Source: Pseudomonas sp. IB20 (lineage in GTDB: Bacteria; Pseudomonadota; Gammaproteobacteria; Pseudomonadales; Pseudomonadaceae). Taken from it: a DNA stretch of 64,000 bases. The notes below the pieces were generated by a model, which was not told the DNA's origin, did no database searches, and was given only the letters and a program-made list of their open reading frames with translations. Of this stretch, positions 25,385 through 35,814 are shown piece by piece. Positions within the stretch are counted from its first letter, which is position 1. The number at the start of each line of letters is the position of its first letter. The position numbers and the translations under genes are program-made. The stretch lies in assembly GCF_009707325.1 (NCBI RefSeq), contig NZ_CP046103.1:4164744-4228743 (forward strand), in the 5' to 3' direction.

Positions 25385-25756
25385 GCTGGTGAGGATATCG
25401 ATGGCACCGGTCCGCAACGCTTCTACCGCCTGCGCCCGTTCGGAAAAACCCAGTACTTGCATCGGCGCATTCAAACGCGCGCCGATCAGGCTCAGGTAAT
25501 CGGCGCTGATGCCTTGGTAGCGATTGCGGTCGCGTGTGATATCAATCGGTTGATAGTCATCAATCGAGATGCCCACCTTTAATGGCCGATGCGCTGCAAG
25601 CCATTGTTGCTCGCTGGCCGTCAGGGGCATGGGCTCCATGGCTATAAACGCCGGCACCAGTTTGAACGGCAGGCTGACAGCGGCCAGGCTTGCCGAGACC
25701 GGCAATAGCAACAACACGCACGTCATCCACACGCGTGCTCGGGTCGATATACTCAC
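25385..25756 (-). pseudogene. truncated BvgS/EvgS-like sensor: signal peptide and part of first binding domain only
   Basis: A GTG start with an AAGGAA site leads into a signal peptide (TRARVWMTCVLLLLPVSASLA). Then comes the opening of a BvgS-type periplasmic family 3 binding domain: LTASEQQWLAAHRPLKVGIS, DDYQPIDI, YQGISADYLSLIGARLN, EALRTGAIDILTSAN. Homology ends at that point (about base 25385). The frame runs on to 25142 with unrelated, basic sequence that overlaps the start of the DUF3509 gene. The second binding domain, membrane anchor, kinase and receivers expected of a 1000-plus residue hybrid kinase are absent. A deletion therefore removed most of the gene. Confidence 0.7.
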
Positions 25757-25815
25757 CGGTTGGGTTTCCTTGATTGTTCTTGTCAGTCGCCGCGCAAGTA
25801 TGGCTCGCCAGAATG

Positions 25816-25840
25816 AAAAAGCCCGTCACGAAGACGGGCT
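25816..25840 (-). terminator. terminator of hom-thrC
   Basis: The 8-bp stem AGCCCGTC/GACGGGCT has a 5-nt loop and a TTTTT tail on the minus strand, 26 bp after the thrC stop codon. Confidence 0.9.
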
Positions 25841-25865
25841 TGGTCCACCACGCAAAACCGCTGGG

Positions 25866-27275
25866 TCAGAGTGGCTTGCCGCGGTTGCCATGCTGGCTGA
25901 CAAACGCCTGCACGGCCTTCAAGTCATTGGCCAACACCGTACAGCGCTCTTCGCGTTCGAACAGGTCGGCCAAGTGCTCCGGCAATTCCAACGCTTTGCC
26001 CACACCCGCCTTCTCTACCGCTTCCGGGAACTTGACCGGGTGAGCCGTACCGAGGATCACCATCGGGATGTCCAGGCTGCGTCGGCATTCGCGTGCGGCC
26101 TTCACGCCGATAGCGGTGTGCGGGTCCAGCAGTTCGCCGGTCTGCGCAAAGACCTCAGCAATGGTTTCACAGGTCTGTGCATCGTCCACCGCCAAGGAGT
26201 CGAACAGTTTGCGGGTTTCGGTCCAGCGCTCTTGCTCGACGCTGAAGCCGCCACCGCTCTTGAAGCTGCTCATCAGCTCGGCCAGCGCGGCGCCGTTGCG
26301 ACCGTGCATGTCGAACAGCAGGCGTTCGAAGTTCGACGACACCATGATGTCCATGGACGGCGACAGCGTGGCGTGCAGGGTTTCCTTGACGTACTGGTTG
26401 CCGCTCATGAAGCGGTGCAGGATGTCGTTGCGGTTGGTGGCGACGATCAACTGGTTGATCGGCAGGCCCATGTTGCGCGCCAGGTAGCCAGCAAAGATGT
26501 CGCCGAAGTTGCCGGTTGGCACCGAGAACGACACCGAACGTGCCGGGCCGCCCAACTGCAGGGCTGCGTGGAAGTAGTAAACGATCTGGGCCATGATCCG
26601 CGCCCAGTTGATCGAGTTTACGGCGACCAGGCGCGTGCCTTTGAGGAAGCTCTGGTCAGCGAAACTGTTCTTGACCATTTCCTGGCAGTCATCGAAGTTG
26701 CCTTCGATGGCGATGTTGTGGATGTTCTCGCCAAAAATGGTGGTCATCTGGCGACGCTGCACTTCCGACACGCGCTTGTGCGGGTGCAGGATAAAGATGT
26801 CGACGTTTTCGCAATGCTTGCAGCCTTCGATGGCCGCCGAGCCGGTATCACCTGAGGTAGCGCCGATGATCACCACGCGCTCGCCGCGCTTTTCAAGCAC
26901 GTAATCGAGCAGGCGACCGAGCAGTTGCAGGGCGAAGTCCTTGAACGCCAGGGTTGGCCCGTGGAACAGCTCAAGCACCCACTCGTTGCCGTTCAGTTGG
27001 CGCAACGGGGCAATGGCGCTGTGGGAAAACACGCCGTATGTCTCTTCCAGAATCTTCTTGAAATCCGCATCCGGAATGCTGCCGGTGACGAACGGGCGCA
27101 TCACCCGGAACGCCAGCTCGTGGTATGGCAGGCCAGCCCACGAAGCGATTTCTTCCTGAGTAAAACGTGGCAGGTTTTCCGGCACGTACAGGCCGCCGTC
27201 AGTGGCAAGGCCGGCGAGCAAAACGTCTTCGAAATTCAGGGCCGGTGCCTGGCCGCGGGTGCTGATGTAACGCAT
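25866..27275 (-). CDS. thrC: threonine synthase
   Basis: This 469-residue PLP enzyme converts O-phosphohomoserine to threonine, the last step of threonine synthesis. The cofactor lysine lies in HGPTLAFKDFALQLLGRLL (about residue 109), and the phosphate-binding loop is GATSGDTGSAAIEG. The start MRYISTRGQAPALNFEDVLL is typical of the longer gammaproteobacterial/fungal class. It follows hom by 60 bp on the same strand, forming the usual Pseudomonas hom-thrC operon, and ends at a strong terminator. Confidence 0.98.
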   Translation of the reverse strand: MRYISTRGQAPALNFEDVLLAGLATDGGLYVPENLPRFTQEEIASWAGLPYHELAFRVMRPFVTGSIPDADFKKILEETYGVFSHSAIAPLRQLNGNEWVLELFHGPTLAFKDFALQLLGRLLDYVLEKRGERVVIIGATSGDTGSAAIEGCKHCENVDIFILHPHKRVSEVQRRQMTTIFGENIHNIAIEGNFDDCQEMVKNSFADQSFLKGTRLVAVNSINWARIMAQIVYYFHAALQLGGPARSVSFSVPTGNFGDIFAGYLARNMGLPINQLIVATNRNDILHRFMSGNQYVKETLHATLSPSMDIMVSSNFERLLFDMHGRNGAALAELMSSFKSGGGFSVEQERWTETRKLFDSLAVDDAQTCETIAEVFAQTGELLDPHTAIGVKAARECRRSLDIPMVILGTAHPVKFPEAVEKAGVGKALELPEHLADLFEREERCTVLANDLKAVQAFVSQHGNRGKPL

Positions 27276-27335
27276 AGGGGCAAACCTTCGGTTTGGGCTT
27301 CAAGCTTATGAGCTTAGTTGGCGCTTGCAGCTGAA

Positions 27336-28640
27336 TTAATTTAGATGTTCGACGCGAATACGAACGACCGGCCCAACCACGCCCTGAAGAGATTCGAGCG
27401 CCCGGATGGCATCGTTCATGTGCTGCTCGAGCACGCGGTGGGTCAGCAGGATCATCGGCACCTGGCCGTTTTGCTCCTCGACTTCCTTCTGCATGATCGA
27501 CTCGATGTTGATACCGCGCTCCGAGAGGATGCTTGCGACCTGAGCCAACACGCCCGGATGGTCTTGGGCCTGGATGCGCAGGTAGTAGGCGCTTTCGCAG
27601 GCCTCGATCGGCAGGATCGGGTGAGCCGACAGCGAATCCGGCTGGAAAGCCAGGTGTGGCACGCGGTTTTCCGGGTCGCTGGTCATGGCGCGAACCACGT
27701 CCACCAGGTCGGCGATCACCGAGGAAGCGGTTGGCTCCATGCCGGCGCCGGCGCCGTAGAACAATGTAGAACCGGCAGCGTCACCGTTGACCATCACCGC
27801 GTTCATCACGCCGTTGACGTTGGCGATCAGGCGGTCGGCCGGGATCAGCGTCGGGTGCACACGCAACTCGATACCGGCCGCAGTGCTGCGCGCCACGCCC
27901 AGGTGCTTGATGCGGTAGCCCAGGGCCTCGGCGTAGTTCACGTCGGCAGTGGTCAGTTTGGTGATGCCTTCGGTGTAGGCCTTGTCGAACTGCAGCGGGA
28001 TACCAAAGGCGATGGATGCCAGGATGGTCAGCTTGTGCGCAGCGTCGATGCCTTCCACGTCGAAGGTCGGGTCGGCCTCGGCGTAACCCAGGGCCTGGGC
28101 TTCGGCCAGCACGTCTTCGAAGGTACGGCCCTTCTCGCGCATTTCAGTGAGGATGAAGTTACCGGTGCCGTTGATGATGCCGGCTACCCAGTTGATACGG
28201 TTGGCCGACAGGCCTTCACGGATCGCCTTGATCACCGGGATGCCACCGGCCACGGCGGCTTCGAACGCAACGATCACGCCCTTCTCGCGCGCCTTGGCGA
28301 AGATCTCGTTGCCGTGCACGGCGATCAGCGCCTTATTGGCGGTAACCACGTGCTTGCCGTTCTCGATGGCCAGCAGCACCAGATCACGGGCCACGGTGTA
28401 GCCGCCGACCAGTTCGATGACGATATCGATTTCAGGGTTGGTGGCCACGGCGAAGACATCGTTGGTAATCGCAATACCGGTCGTTTGGAACTGAGGCTTT
28501 GGCGTACGCGTGGCAATTTGCGCCACTTCAATCCCACGCCCTGCACGGCGGGAAATTTCTTCAGCATTACGCTGAAGTACGTTGAAGGTGCCGCCACCGA
28601 CGGTCCCTAACCCACAGATGCCTACTTTGACCGGTTTCAC
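27336..28640 (-). CDS. hom: homoserine dehydrogenase
   Basis: This 434-residue NAD(P)-dependent enzyme reduces aspartate semialdehyde to homoserine, the branch point to threonine and methionine. The Rossmann motif GICGLGTVGGG is at residues 7-17. The catalytic region with ANKALIAVHG and the homoserine-binding EADPTFDVEGIDAAHKL follow. A C-terminal ACT domain (about 350-430, DHPGVLAQVASILSERGI) is the site of threonine feedback control. I choose GTG at 28640 because GGGGAG lies 7 nt upstream; this yields the family start MKPVKVG. The ATG at 28655 lies inside that ribosome site. Confidence 0.97.
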   Translation of the reverse strand: MKPVKVGICGLGTVGGGTFNVLQRNAEEISRRAGRGIEVAQIATRTPKPQFQTTGIAITNDVFAVATNPEIDIVIELVGGYTVARDLVLLAIENGKHVVTANKALIAVHGNEIFAKAREKGVIVAFEAAVAGGIPVIKAIREGLSANRINWVAGIINGTGNFILTEMREKGRTFEDVLAEAQALGYAEADPTFDVEGIDAAHKLTILASIAFGIPLQFDKAYTEGITKLTTADVNYAEALGYRIKHLGVARSTAAGIELRVHPTLIPADRLIANVNGVMNAVMVNGDAAGSTLFYGAGAGMEPTASSVIADLVDVVRAMTSDPENRVPHLAFQPDSLSAHPILPIEACESAYYLRIQAQDHPGVLAQVASILSERGINIESIMQKEVEEQNGQVPMILLTHRVLEQHMNDAIRALESLQGVVGPVVRIRVEHLN

Positions 28641-28682
28641 TGAAGAACTCCCCATGAAACGGCCGACTCAAGGCCGGCCGTG

Positions 28683-28707
28683 AAAAACAGCCGCACAACT
28701 GCGGCTC
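28683..28707 (-). terminator. terminator between dsbC and hom
   Basis: The hairpin AGCCGCA/TGCGGCT has a TTTTT tail on the minus strand. A second GC-rich hairpin (GCCCCG/CGGGGC, 28718-28741) stands just before it, 22 bp after the dsbC stop codon. Together they separate dsbC from hom. Confidence 0.75.
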
Positions 28708-28762
28708 TCAATTAATGCCCCGCCGACTGTTCGACGGGGCAAGATCGTCAAAGGCTCGACGA

Positions 28763-29500
28763 TTACTGCTTACTCGCACCCAGTGCCAGTTTGGCAACTT
28801 GTGGCGCCGGCTGGTAGCCCGGAATCACTTGGCCGTCAGCCAACACGATGGCCGGTGTACCGTTCACACCAATGGACTGGCCCAAGGCAAACTGCTTGGA
28901 AACCGGGTTGGCGCATTTGGCCGCCTTGATTTCCTTGCCATCGACCATTTTGTCCAAGGCGGCTTTCTTATCGGCCGAGCACCAGACTGCCTGCAACTGT
29001 TCGTCACCCGGCGAGCCCAGGCCCTGGCGCGGGAACGCTACGTAACGCACTTCCACACCCAGCTTGTTCAGCGCAGGCACTTCGGCGTGCAGCTTGTGGC
29101 AGTACGGGCAGGTGGTGTCGGTGAACACGGTGATGTGGGTCTTGGTCTCGCCGATGGCCGGATAAACCACGGTTTCAGCCACCGGAATACCATTGATCAG
29201 CTTGGACACGCCCAGGCGCTCGGCTTTCTCGGTCAGGTTGACCGGCTTGCCGTCTTTCAACTGGAACAGGTAGCCCTGGACGATGTACTGGCCATCGGCG
29301 CTGGCGTACAGCACGCGGCTGCCCTTGAGCTTGACTTCATACAGGCCCGCCATCGGGCTGGCACTGATGCTTTCGATTGGCGTGTCGAGCGCCAGGTTGG
29401 CCAAGCTCTTGCGAATCGTTTGCTCGGCGGCGTCATCGGCGACAACAAAGGTGGAAACCAACGCAATCGCTGCGGCGGCAATAATCTGGGTCAAGCGCAT
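28763..29500 (-). CDS. dsbC: periplasmic disulfide isomerase DsbC
   Basis: This 245-residue exported protein has a signal peptide (MRLTQIIAAAAIALVSTFVV ...), an N-terminal dimerisation domain, and a thioredoxin domain with the active site TTCPYCHKLH. DsbC reshuffles wrong disulfides in the periplasm and is kept reduced by DsbD. The ATG at 29500 has an AGGAG site; the longer frame upstream has no function. A second conserved Cys pair (VWCSAD ... AAKCAN) forms the structural disulfide. Order xerD-dsbC-hom-thrC is conserved in Pseudomonas. Confidence 0.96.
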   Translation of the reverse strand: MRLTQIIAAAAIALVSTFVVADDAAEQTIRKSLANLALDTPIESISASPMAGLYEVKLKGSRVLYASADGQYIVQGYLFQLKDGKPVNLTEKAERLGVSKLINGIPVAETVVYPAIGETKTHITVFTDTTCPYCHKLHAEVPALNKLGVEVRYVAFPRQGLGSPGDEQLQAVWCSADKKAALDKMVDGKEIKAAKCANPVSKQFALGQSIGVNGTPAIVLADGQVIPGYQPAPQVAKLALGASKQ

Positions 29501-29652
29501 GGGAACTCCTGAAGGCAGATACAGGGACGGGTGTGGAACACCGATCTGGAAATACGGGCTGAGGCCGTCCCCTTTGCTAACCGGCAAAGCCTACCACAGT
29601 TGGGCCGCAGGGCAGACTGCAGTGGGTAAATAGGGCCTTTTCCGACATTATT

Positions 29653-30549
29653 TTATCCGCGTGGGTGGTGCTTGGCGTGCATATCCTGCAAGCGTGCGCG
29701 TGCCACGTGGGTGTAGATCTGGGTTGTGGATAAGTCACTGTGACCCAGCAGCATTTGTACGACGCGTAAGTCCGCACCGTGGTTGAGCAAATGGGTGGCA
29801 AACGCGTGGCGCAATGTGTGCGGCGAAAGCGCCTTGCCGATCCCAGCCACCTTGGCCTGGTGCTTGATACGGTGCCAGAAGGTCTGGCGGGTCATCTGCT
29901 CGCCGCGCAAGCTGGGGAACAGCACATCGCTGGGCCGTCCACCGAGCAACTCACCGCGGGCATCACGCATGTAGCGCTCGACCCACACAATCGCCTCCTC
30001 GCCCATGGGTACCAAGCGCTCCTTGCTGCCCTTGCCCATCACCCGGAGCACGCCCTGGCGCAGGTTGACTTGCTCCAGGGTCAGGCTGATCAGCTCGGTC
30101 ACACGCAGGCCGCAGGCGTAGAGCACTTCGAGCATGGCGCGGTCGCGCTGGCCGATGGCTTCGCTCAGGTCGGGGGCGGAGAGCAAGGCATCGACGTCGG
30201 CTTCCGACAGGGATTTGGGCAATGGCCGACCCAGCTGCGGCATGTCGATTTGCAGAGTTGGGTCGACGGCGATGAGTTTTTCCCGCAGCAGGTAGCGATA
30301 AAAGCCACGCACGCCGGAGAGAAAGCGCGCCGTGGAGCGCGGTTTGTAGTTCTGTTCCAAGCGCCAGGCCAGGTGATCGAGGATCAGCTCACGACCGGCA
30401 TTGATCAGTTCGAGGTTTTTTTCCTGCAACCAGCCATTGAACAGCGCCAGGTCGCTGCGATAGGCCTGACGGGTGTTGTCCGACAGGCCTTTTTCCAGCC
30501 AGAGGGCGTCGAGGAAGCGGTCGATCAAAGGGTGGTCAATGGCGGGCAT
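29653..30549 (-). CDS. xerD: tyrosine recombinase XerD
   Basis: This 298-residue chromosome-dimer resolvase works with XerC at dif and is activated by FtsK. It has an N-terminal SAM-like DNA-binding domain (residues 1-95) and a C-terminal catalytic domain. The catalytic set is visible: Arg in YACGLRVTEL, Lys in VMGKGSKERLVP, His-x-x-Arg in HTLRHAFATH, His in LLGHSDLSTT, and the nucleophile Tyr in TQIYTHVAR. Length and motifs match XerD rather than XerC by the position next to dsbC. Confidence 0.97.
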   Translation of the reverse strand: MPAIDHPLIDRFLDALWLEKGLSDNTRQAYRSDLALFNGWLQEKNLELINAGRELILDHLAWRLEQNYKPRSTARFLSGVRGFYRYLLREKLIAVDPTLQIDMPQLGRPLPKSLSEADVDALLSAPDLSEAIGQRDRAMLEVLYACGLRVTELISLTLEQVNLRQGVLRVMGKGSKERLVPMGEEAIVWVERYMRDARGELLGGRPSDVLFPSLRGEQMTRQTFWHRIKHQAKVAGIGKALSPHTLRHAFATHLLNHGADLRVVQMLLGHSDLSTTQIYTHVARARLQDMHAKHHPRG

Positions 30550-30589
30550 AGGGGCTCAGGCGAATGAAGGTGGTGGCTGGTAGATCCTA

Positions 30590-30668
30590 TCGCAGGCACG
30601 CCAGCTCCCACACTGAAAATGCATTTCCGCCTGATGCATTTCCTTGTGGGCGCTGGCGTGCCTGCGAT
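30590..30668. repeat. REP-like inverted repeat
   Basis: Arms CGCAGGCACGCCAGCTCCCACA and its near complement (TGTGGGCGCTGGCGTGCCTGCG, 22 bp, one mismatch) enclose a central GATGCATTTCC-type mirror. This is a diverged REP pair between xerD and the thioesterase gene. Confidence 0.8.
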
Positions 30669-30688
30669 GGCTGCGACTCGGTCTCGGA

Positions 30689-31102
30689 TCAGCCCACAAA
30701 CCCAGGCAACACCGGCACCGGCCGCTTGTCGGCATCGATCGCGACAAAGCTAAACACGCCTTGGATGGCTTTTTCGCGGCCATCAGCACTCATGCTTTCA
30801 ACAAACACTTCGACTTCGACCTTGAGGCTGGTATTGCCCACCTTGATCACACGGCCAATCAACTCAACGATGGAGCCGGCCGGGATCGCATGGTTAAAGT
30901 CGATACGATCGGTGGAGACCGTCACCAGCGGCAAACGGCAAAACCGCGTAGCGGTGATGAACGACACTTCGTCCATCCAGGCTAACGCAGTGCCGCCGAA
31001 CAGCGTGTTGTGGTGGTTGGTGGTCGGCGGAAACACGGCCTTGGTCACGTGGGTCACGGACAGGTCGGTGCGACGCTGGATTTCTTCGAGGCGGGTGGTC
31101 AT
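30689..31102 (-). CDS. acyl-CoA thioesterase, hotdog fold (YciA-like)
   Basis: This 137-residue single-hotdog enzyme has the family segments NHHNTLFGGTALAWMDEVSF (substrate and catalytic region) and TVSTDRIDFNHAIPAGSIVE. It would hydrolyse acyl-CoA to free acid and CoA in the cytosol as a hexamer; chain-length preference is not predictable. I take the ATG at 31102 (MTTRLEEIQRR), although its ribosome site is weak; an upstream start would run through the rplS terminator tail. It is a separate unit, downstream of the ribosomal operon. Confidence 0.88.
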   Translation of the reverse strand: MTTRLEEIQRRTDLSVTHVTKAVFPPTTNHHNTLFGGTALAWMDEVSFITATRFCRLPLVTVSTDRIDFNHAIPAGSIVELIGRVIKVGNTSLKVEVEVFVESMSADGREKAIQGVFSFVAIDADKRPVPVLPGFVG

Positions 31103-31136
31103 GGGCAAATACCGGCAATGGACAAATTTCAGGCAC

Positions 31137-31164
31137 AAAAAAGCAGCCCGTAGGCTGCTTTTTT
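31137..31164 (-). terminator. terminator of the rpsP-rimM-trmD-rplS operon
   Basis: The stem AGCAGCC/GGCTGCT has A and T runs on both sides, 20 bp after the rplS stop codon. It can act in either direction, but the operon reads minus. Confidence 0.9.
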
Positions 31165-31183
31165 CTGCATCGGGAAGCTGGAC

Positions 31184-31534
31184 TTAAGCCAGTTTTTCCT
31201 TGATGCGAGCTGCTTTACCGGACAGGTCACGCAGGTAGTACAGCTTGGCTTTACGTACGTCACCGCGACGCTTAACGGCCATGCTGTCGATTTGCGGGCT
31301 GTAGGTCTGGAAAGTACGCTCTACGCCAACACCGTTGGAGATTTTACGAACAGTGAAAGCACTGTTCACACCACGGTTACGCTTGGCGATTACCACGCCT
31401 TCGAACGCTTGCAGACGCGAACGGTCGCCTTCCTTCACTTTCACCTGAACGACAATAGTGTCGCCCGGGGCAAAGGTAGGGATCTCTTTGGTCATCTGCT
31501 CTGCTTCGAGTGCAAGGATGATTTTGTTAGTCAT
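31184..31534 (-). CDS. rplS: 50S ribosomal protein L19
   Basis: This 116-residue protein lies at the 30S-50S interface. Its start [20 protein letters not shown] and the conserved [21 protein letters not shown] are standard. The ribosome site AGGAG is 8 nt upstream. It is the last gene of the rpsP operon, 45 bp after trmD. Confidence 0.99.
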
Positions 31535-31579
31535 GCTGTGCTCCTAAGGTAAGTCGTCGGACCTACCATCGATACGTTG

Positions 31580-32332
31580 TTAACTATCGTCCCGCGCGAG
31601 GATGTATTCCTCGAGCAGCTTCTTCTCTTCTCCAGAAAGCGAGCGGCTTTCCAGAAGATCGGCGCGTCGTTCATAGGTCCGACCAAGGGACTGCTGTAAA
31701 CGCCAACGCCGGATGTGTGCGTGATTGCCACTTAGCAATACGTCGGGAACACGCTGATCCGCATACACCTCCGGTCGGGTGTAGTGCGGGCAATCCAGCA
31801 AACCATCCGTGAAGGAATCTTCCTCCGCGGAGTCCGCATGCCCTAAAGCTCCAGGCAGCAGTCGTGTAACCGCATCTATCAGGACCATCGCCGGCAGCTC
31901 GCCGCCAGACAGGACATAGTCCCCAATCGACCACTCTTCATCGACATGAGCTTCAATAAACCGCTCGTCAATGCCTTCATAGCGACCGGCAATCAGAATC
32001 AGTGCTTCCTCATTCGCCAGTTCGCGGACCCCAGCCTGTTTCAGCTGACGGCCTTGAGGGGACAGGTAAATTACCTTCGCCTTCTCCCCGGCGGCAGCCT
32101 TGGCCTGAACCAACGCGTCTTCCAGGGGCTTGATCTTCATCACCATGCCCGGGCCACCGCCAAATGGGCGGTCATCCACAGTGTGATGTCGATCTGTCGT
32201 GTAGTCTCGCGGGTTCCAACAGGTGAGCTGCAACAGCCCCTGTTTCACCGCCCGACTGGTGATGCCGTACTCGCTGATGGCGGAGAACATCTCGGGAAAC
32301 AAACTGATCACTTCAATGCGCAAATTAGCCAC
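31580..32332 (-). CDS. trmD: tRNA (guanine-37-N1)-methyltransferase TrmD
   Basis: This 250-residue SPOUT enzyme methylates G37 next to the anticodon and prevents +1 frameshifting. The trefoil-knot SAM site is visible in ALILIAGRYEGIDERF and DYVLSGGELPAMVLIDAV. The GTG at 32332 gives the family start MANLRIEVISLFPEMF and lies 2 bp after the rimM stop codon, so translation is coupled. An upstream in-frame start would add 22 residues read from within rimM and is rejected. Confidence 0.98.
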   Translation of the reverse strand: MANLRIEVISLFPEMFSAISEYGITSRAVKQGLLQLTCWNPRDYTTDRHHTVDDRPFGGGPGMVMKIKPLEDALVQAKAAAGEKAKVIYLSPQGRQLKQAGVRELANEEALILIAGRYEGIDERFIEAHVDEEWSIGDYVLSGGELPAMVLIDAVTRLLPGALGHADSAEEDSFTDGLLDCPHYTRPEVYADQRVPDVLLSGNHAHIRRWRLQQSLGRTYERRADLLESRSLSGEEKKLLEEYILARDDS

Positions 32333-32334
32333 GC

Positions 32335-32871
32335 TTAGAAGTCCGCGTCCCATTCCACCTTCATCTCGCCCGCTGCCAGGTCGACGGCCAACACGCATTG
32401 CTCGGTATACGGCAACAAGCGTTCGCGATCATCCAGGCTGCCAGCGCAAGGCTTGACCACCATTACATCATTGGCGCCGGTTTCCAGAAGATGATCGATT
32501 TTCCCGAGCAATTGCCCGAGTTGATCAATAACCCTCAGACCTTCCAGCTGGTACCAGTAGTACTCGCCGTCGGTCAATTCAGGGAACAGGTTGCGCGGCA
32601 CGCAGATCTCATAACCGGCCAGAAGACGCGCTTCTTCACGATCATCAAGACCCTTGAGCTTTGCGACCAGGAACTTATCGCTCCCGCGTCCACTGACCAG
32701 CTCGACCTGTTTCACACTACCTTCGCGCTTGAGCGTCCAGGTTTTGTACTGCAACAGGTTTTCAGTCGGATCAGTAAAGGAATACACCTTCACTTCGCCG
32801 CGAACGCCATGAACAGAGTAAATCTTGCCGATAACGATCAAATCATCAGCAACAGCTGGCGTCGCGTTCAT
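32335..32871 (-). CDS. rimM: ribosome maturation factor RimM
   Basis: This 178-residue 30S assembly factor binds S19 and helps 16S 3' domain maturation. The N-terminal RimM barrel (LIVIGKIYSVHGVRGEVKVY) and C-terminal PRC-barrel (EYYWYQLEGLRVID) are both present. It follows rpsP by 5 bp and precedes trmD by 2 bp, the standard operon arrangement. Confidence 0.98.
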   Translation of the reverse strand: MNATPAVADDLIVIGKIYSVHGVRGEVKVYSFTDPTENLLQYKTWTLKREGSVKQVELVSGRGSDKFLVAKLKGLDDREEARLLAGYEICVPRNLFPELTDGEYYWYQLEGLRVIDQLGQLLGKIDHLLETGANDVMVVKPCAGSLDDRERLLPYTEQCVLAVDLAAGEMKVEWDADF

Positions 32872-32876
32872 ATTGC

Positions 32877-33128
32877 TCAGGCTGCGGCCTTAGCCGAGTC
32901 CTTCAACAACTTAGCAACACGCTCAGACGGTTGTGCACCAACGCTCAGCCAGTATGCTACGCGCTCTTGGTTCACGGACAGACGAACTTCTTGACCACGA
33001 GCGATCGGGTTGAAGAAGCCAACTTGTTCCTTGTGAGAGCCGTCACGTGGGTTGCGGCTGTCAGTTACGGTCAAGTGGTAAAACGGGCGCTTTTTGGAGC
33101 CGCCAAGGGCAAGACGGATTGTTAGCAT
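32877..33128 (-). CDS. rpsP: 30S ribosomal protein S16
   Basis: This 83-residue protein has the typical start MLTIRLALGGSKKRPFYHLT and is the first gene of the rpsP-rimM-trmD-rplS operon. A promoter with TTGCAA and TAGAAT lies about 75 bp upstream. The length is normal. Confidence 0.99.
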   Translation of the reverse strand: MLTIRLALGGSKKRPFYHLTVTDSRNPRDGSHKEQVGFFNPIARGQEVRLSVNQERVAYWLSVGAQPSERVAKLLKDSAKAAA

Positions 33129-33200
33129 GTGAACATCGTTCCTGTAGTCGGTGCTGCAAATCTAAATGCACAGCGGGCATAGGTGCCCGAAAGGCCGCAT

Positions 33201-33228
33201 ATTCTAAGGAATATCCGGACTTTTGCAA
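33201..33228 (-). promoter_or_regulatory. promoter of the rpsP operon
   Basis: On the minus strand TTGCAA (33228-33223) and TAGAAT (33206-33201) are spaced 16 bp and lie 73 bp before the rpsP start. The remaining 150 bp to ffh hold three GC-rich hairpins (for example GAGCGCAAGC/GCTTGCGCTC at 33350-33371, 7 bp past the ffh stop), which may end ffh transcription. Confidence 0.6.
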
Positions 33229-33378
33229 ATGTCTTTTTCTGGCGCCTATCAGCGTGCCACTCAGATCTGCTATAGAGCCGTCGGTTAAAACGGCGAGTCA
33301 GCTCCCGCCAATGGCGGGTTTGCTGGAGATCCCACTTCCTTGTGGGTCGGAGCGCAAGCGTGCTTGCGCTCGAATACT

Positions 33379-34755
<1,377 letters not shown>

Positions 34756-34989
34756 GCGCGATCCTTTCAGGCCCTATTCATCGAAATGCATTGGTAGACC
34801 GAGGTAATGGCAGCCCAGGCTGTGGTAAATCGCTATTAAAAACAGCGCTCGGCGAGCCTGCGGCGTGGGCAGGTCGCGGATTATAGCGAAGACTGCGCCT
34901 GTGCACACCCGCTGTCTGGCCCGGGAGTCTTTCGTGCAGCGTTGGTGTGTGCCAAACTCAGCGCCTTTCGGGCTTGTCTATCAGGATTT

Positions 34990-35802
34990 ATGGTCCCCTT
35001 GTCACCCAGTTTGCTACCCAGCCTCGCCGCCGCACTCTTGTATGCCGCTGCGACTCTCTATCAGGGCACTCGCCTGGCCCAAGGCACCAAGGCGGACAAA
35101 CGCCTGCTGGTGAGCCTTGGCGTCGTGGCCCTGCTGGCCCACGCCGCCAGCCTGTTCACCCACCTAATGACGCCGGTTGGCCTGGGCCTGGACTTTTTCA
35201 GCGCCGCCAGCCTGATCGCTGCTGCCGTGATCGCGCTAACCCTGCTGGCCTGCTACCGCATTCCGGTGGAAAACCTGCTGGCGCTGCTATTCCCGCTGGG
35301 AATGCTGACGGTGCTGCTGGCGCAATTCACCCCGACCGGCACCGTGCAGGTGATCGACGAGGAGCCGGGCATCCTCGCCCACATCCTGTTGTCGATCCTG
35401 GCCTACGGCATGTTCACCATCGCGGTGTTCCAGGCGTTGCTCCTGCTGCTGCAGGACCACCAGCTTAAAAACAAGCACCCGTCCGGGCTGATCAAGAACT
35501 TCCCGCCGCTGCAAACCATGGAAAGCCTGCTGTTCGGTTTCCTGTGGGCCGGCTGGACCCTGCTGTCGCTGTCGCTGATTTCCGGCTGGCTGTTCGTCGA
35601 AAACCTCTTCGCCCAACACCTGGTGCACAAAACCCTGCTGGCGTGCCTGGCCTGGGTGGTGTTCAGCGTGTTGCTGTGGGGGCGTAACCGCCTCGGCTGG
35701 CGTGGGCACAAGGCGATCCGCTGGACCCTGGCCGGTTTCTGCCTGCTGATGCTGGCCTATTTCGGCAGCAAGCTGGTTCGCGAATACATCCTGCATATCT
35801 GA
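34990..35802 (+). CDS. CcsA/YpjD-like inner-membrane protein
   Basis: This 270-residue protein has about eight hydrophobic helices and belongs to the cytochrome c assembly (CcsA/CcmF-like) superfamily. In that superfamily, members handle heme at the outer membrane face. E. coli YpjD, also next to ffh and a CNNM gene, is the closest match in context; its function is not established. The WAGWTLLSLSLISGWLFVEN segment and flanking His residues (HLVHKT) resemble the heme-handling part of the family. The ATG at 34990 has AGGA upstream. Confidence 0.8.
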   Translation: MVPLSPSLLPSLAAALLYAAATLYQGTRLAQGTKADKRLLVSLGVVALLAHAASLFTHLMTPVGLGLDFFSAASLIAAAVIALTLLACYRIPVENLLALLFPLGMLTVLLAQFTPTGTVQVIDEEPGILAHILLSILAYGMFTIAVFQALLLLLQDHQLKNKHPSGLIKNFPPLQTMESLLFGFLWAGWTLLSLSLISGWLFVENLFAQHLVHKTLLACLAWVVFSVLLWGRNRLGWRGHKAIRWTLAGFCLLMLAYFGSKLVREYILHI

Positions 35803-35814
35803 CGGGCAGCGATC

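Noticed and set aside
30556..31187. Open frames on both strands around the xerD-thioesterase gap
   Set aside because: They read through the REP pair and opposite the thioesterase gene, and lack ribosome sites.
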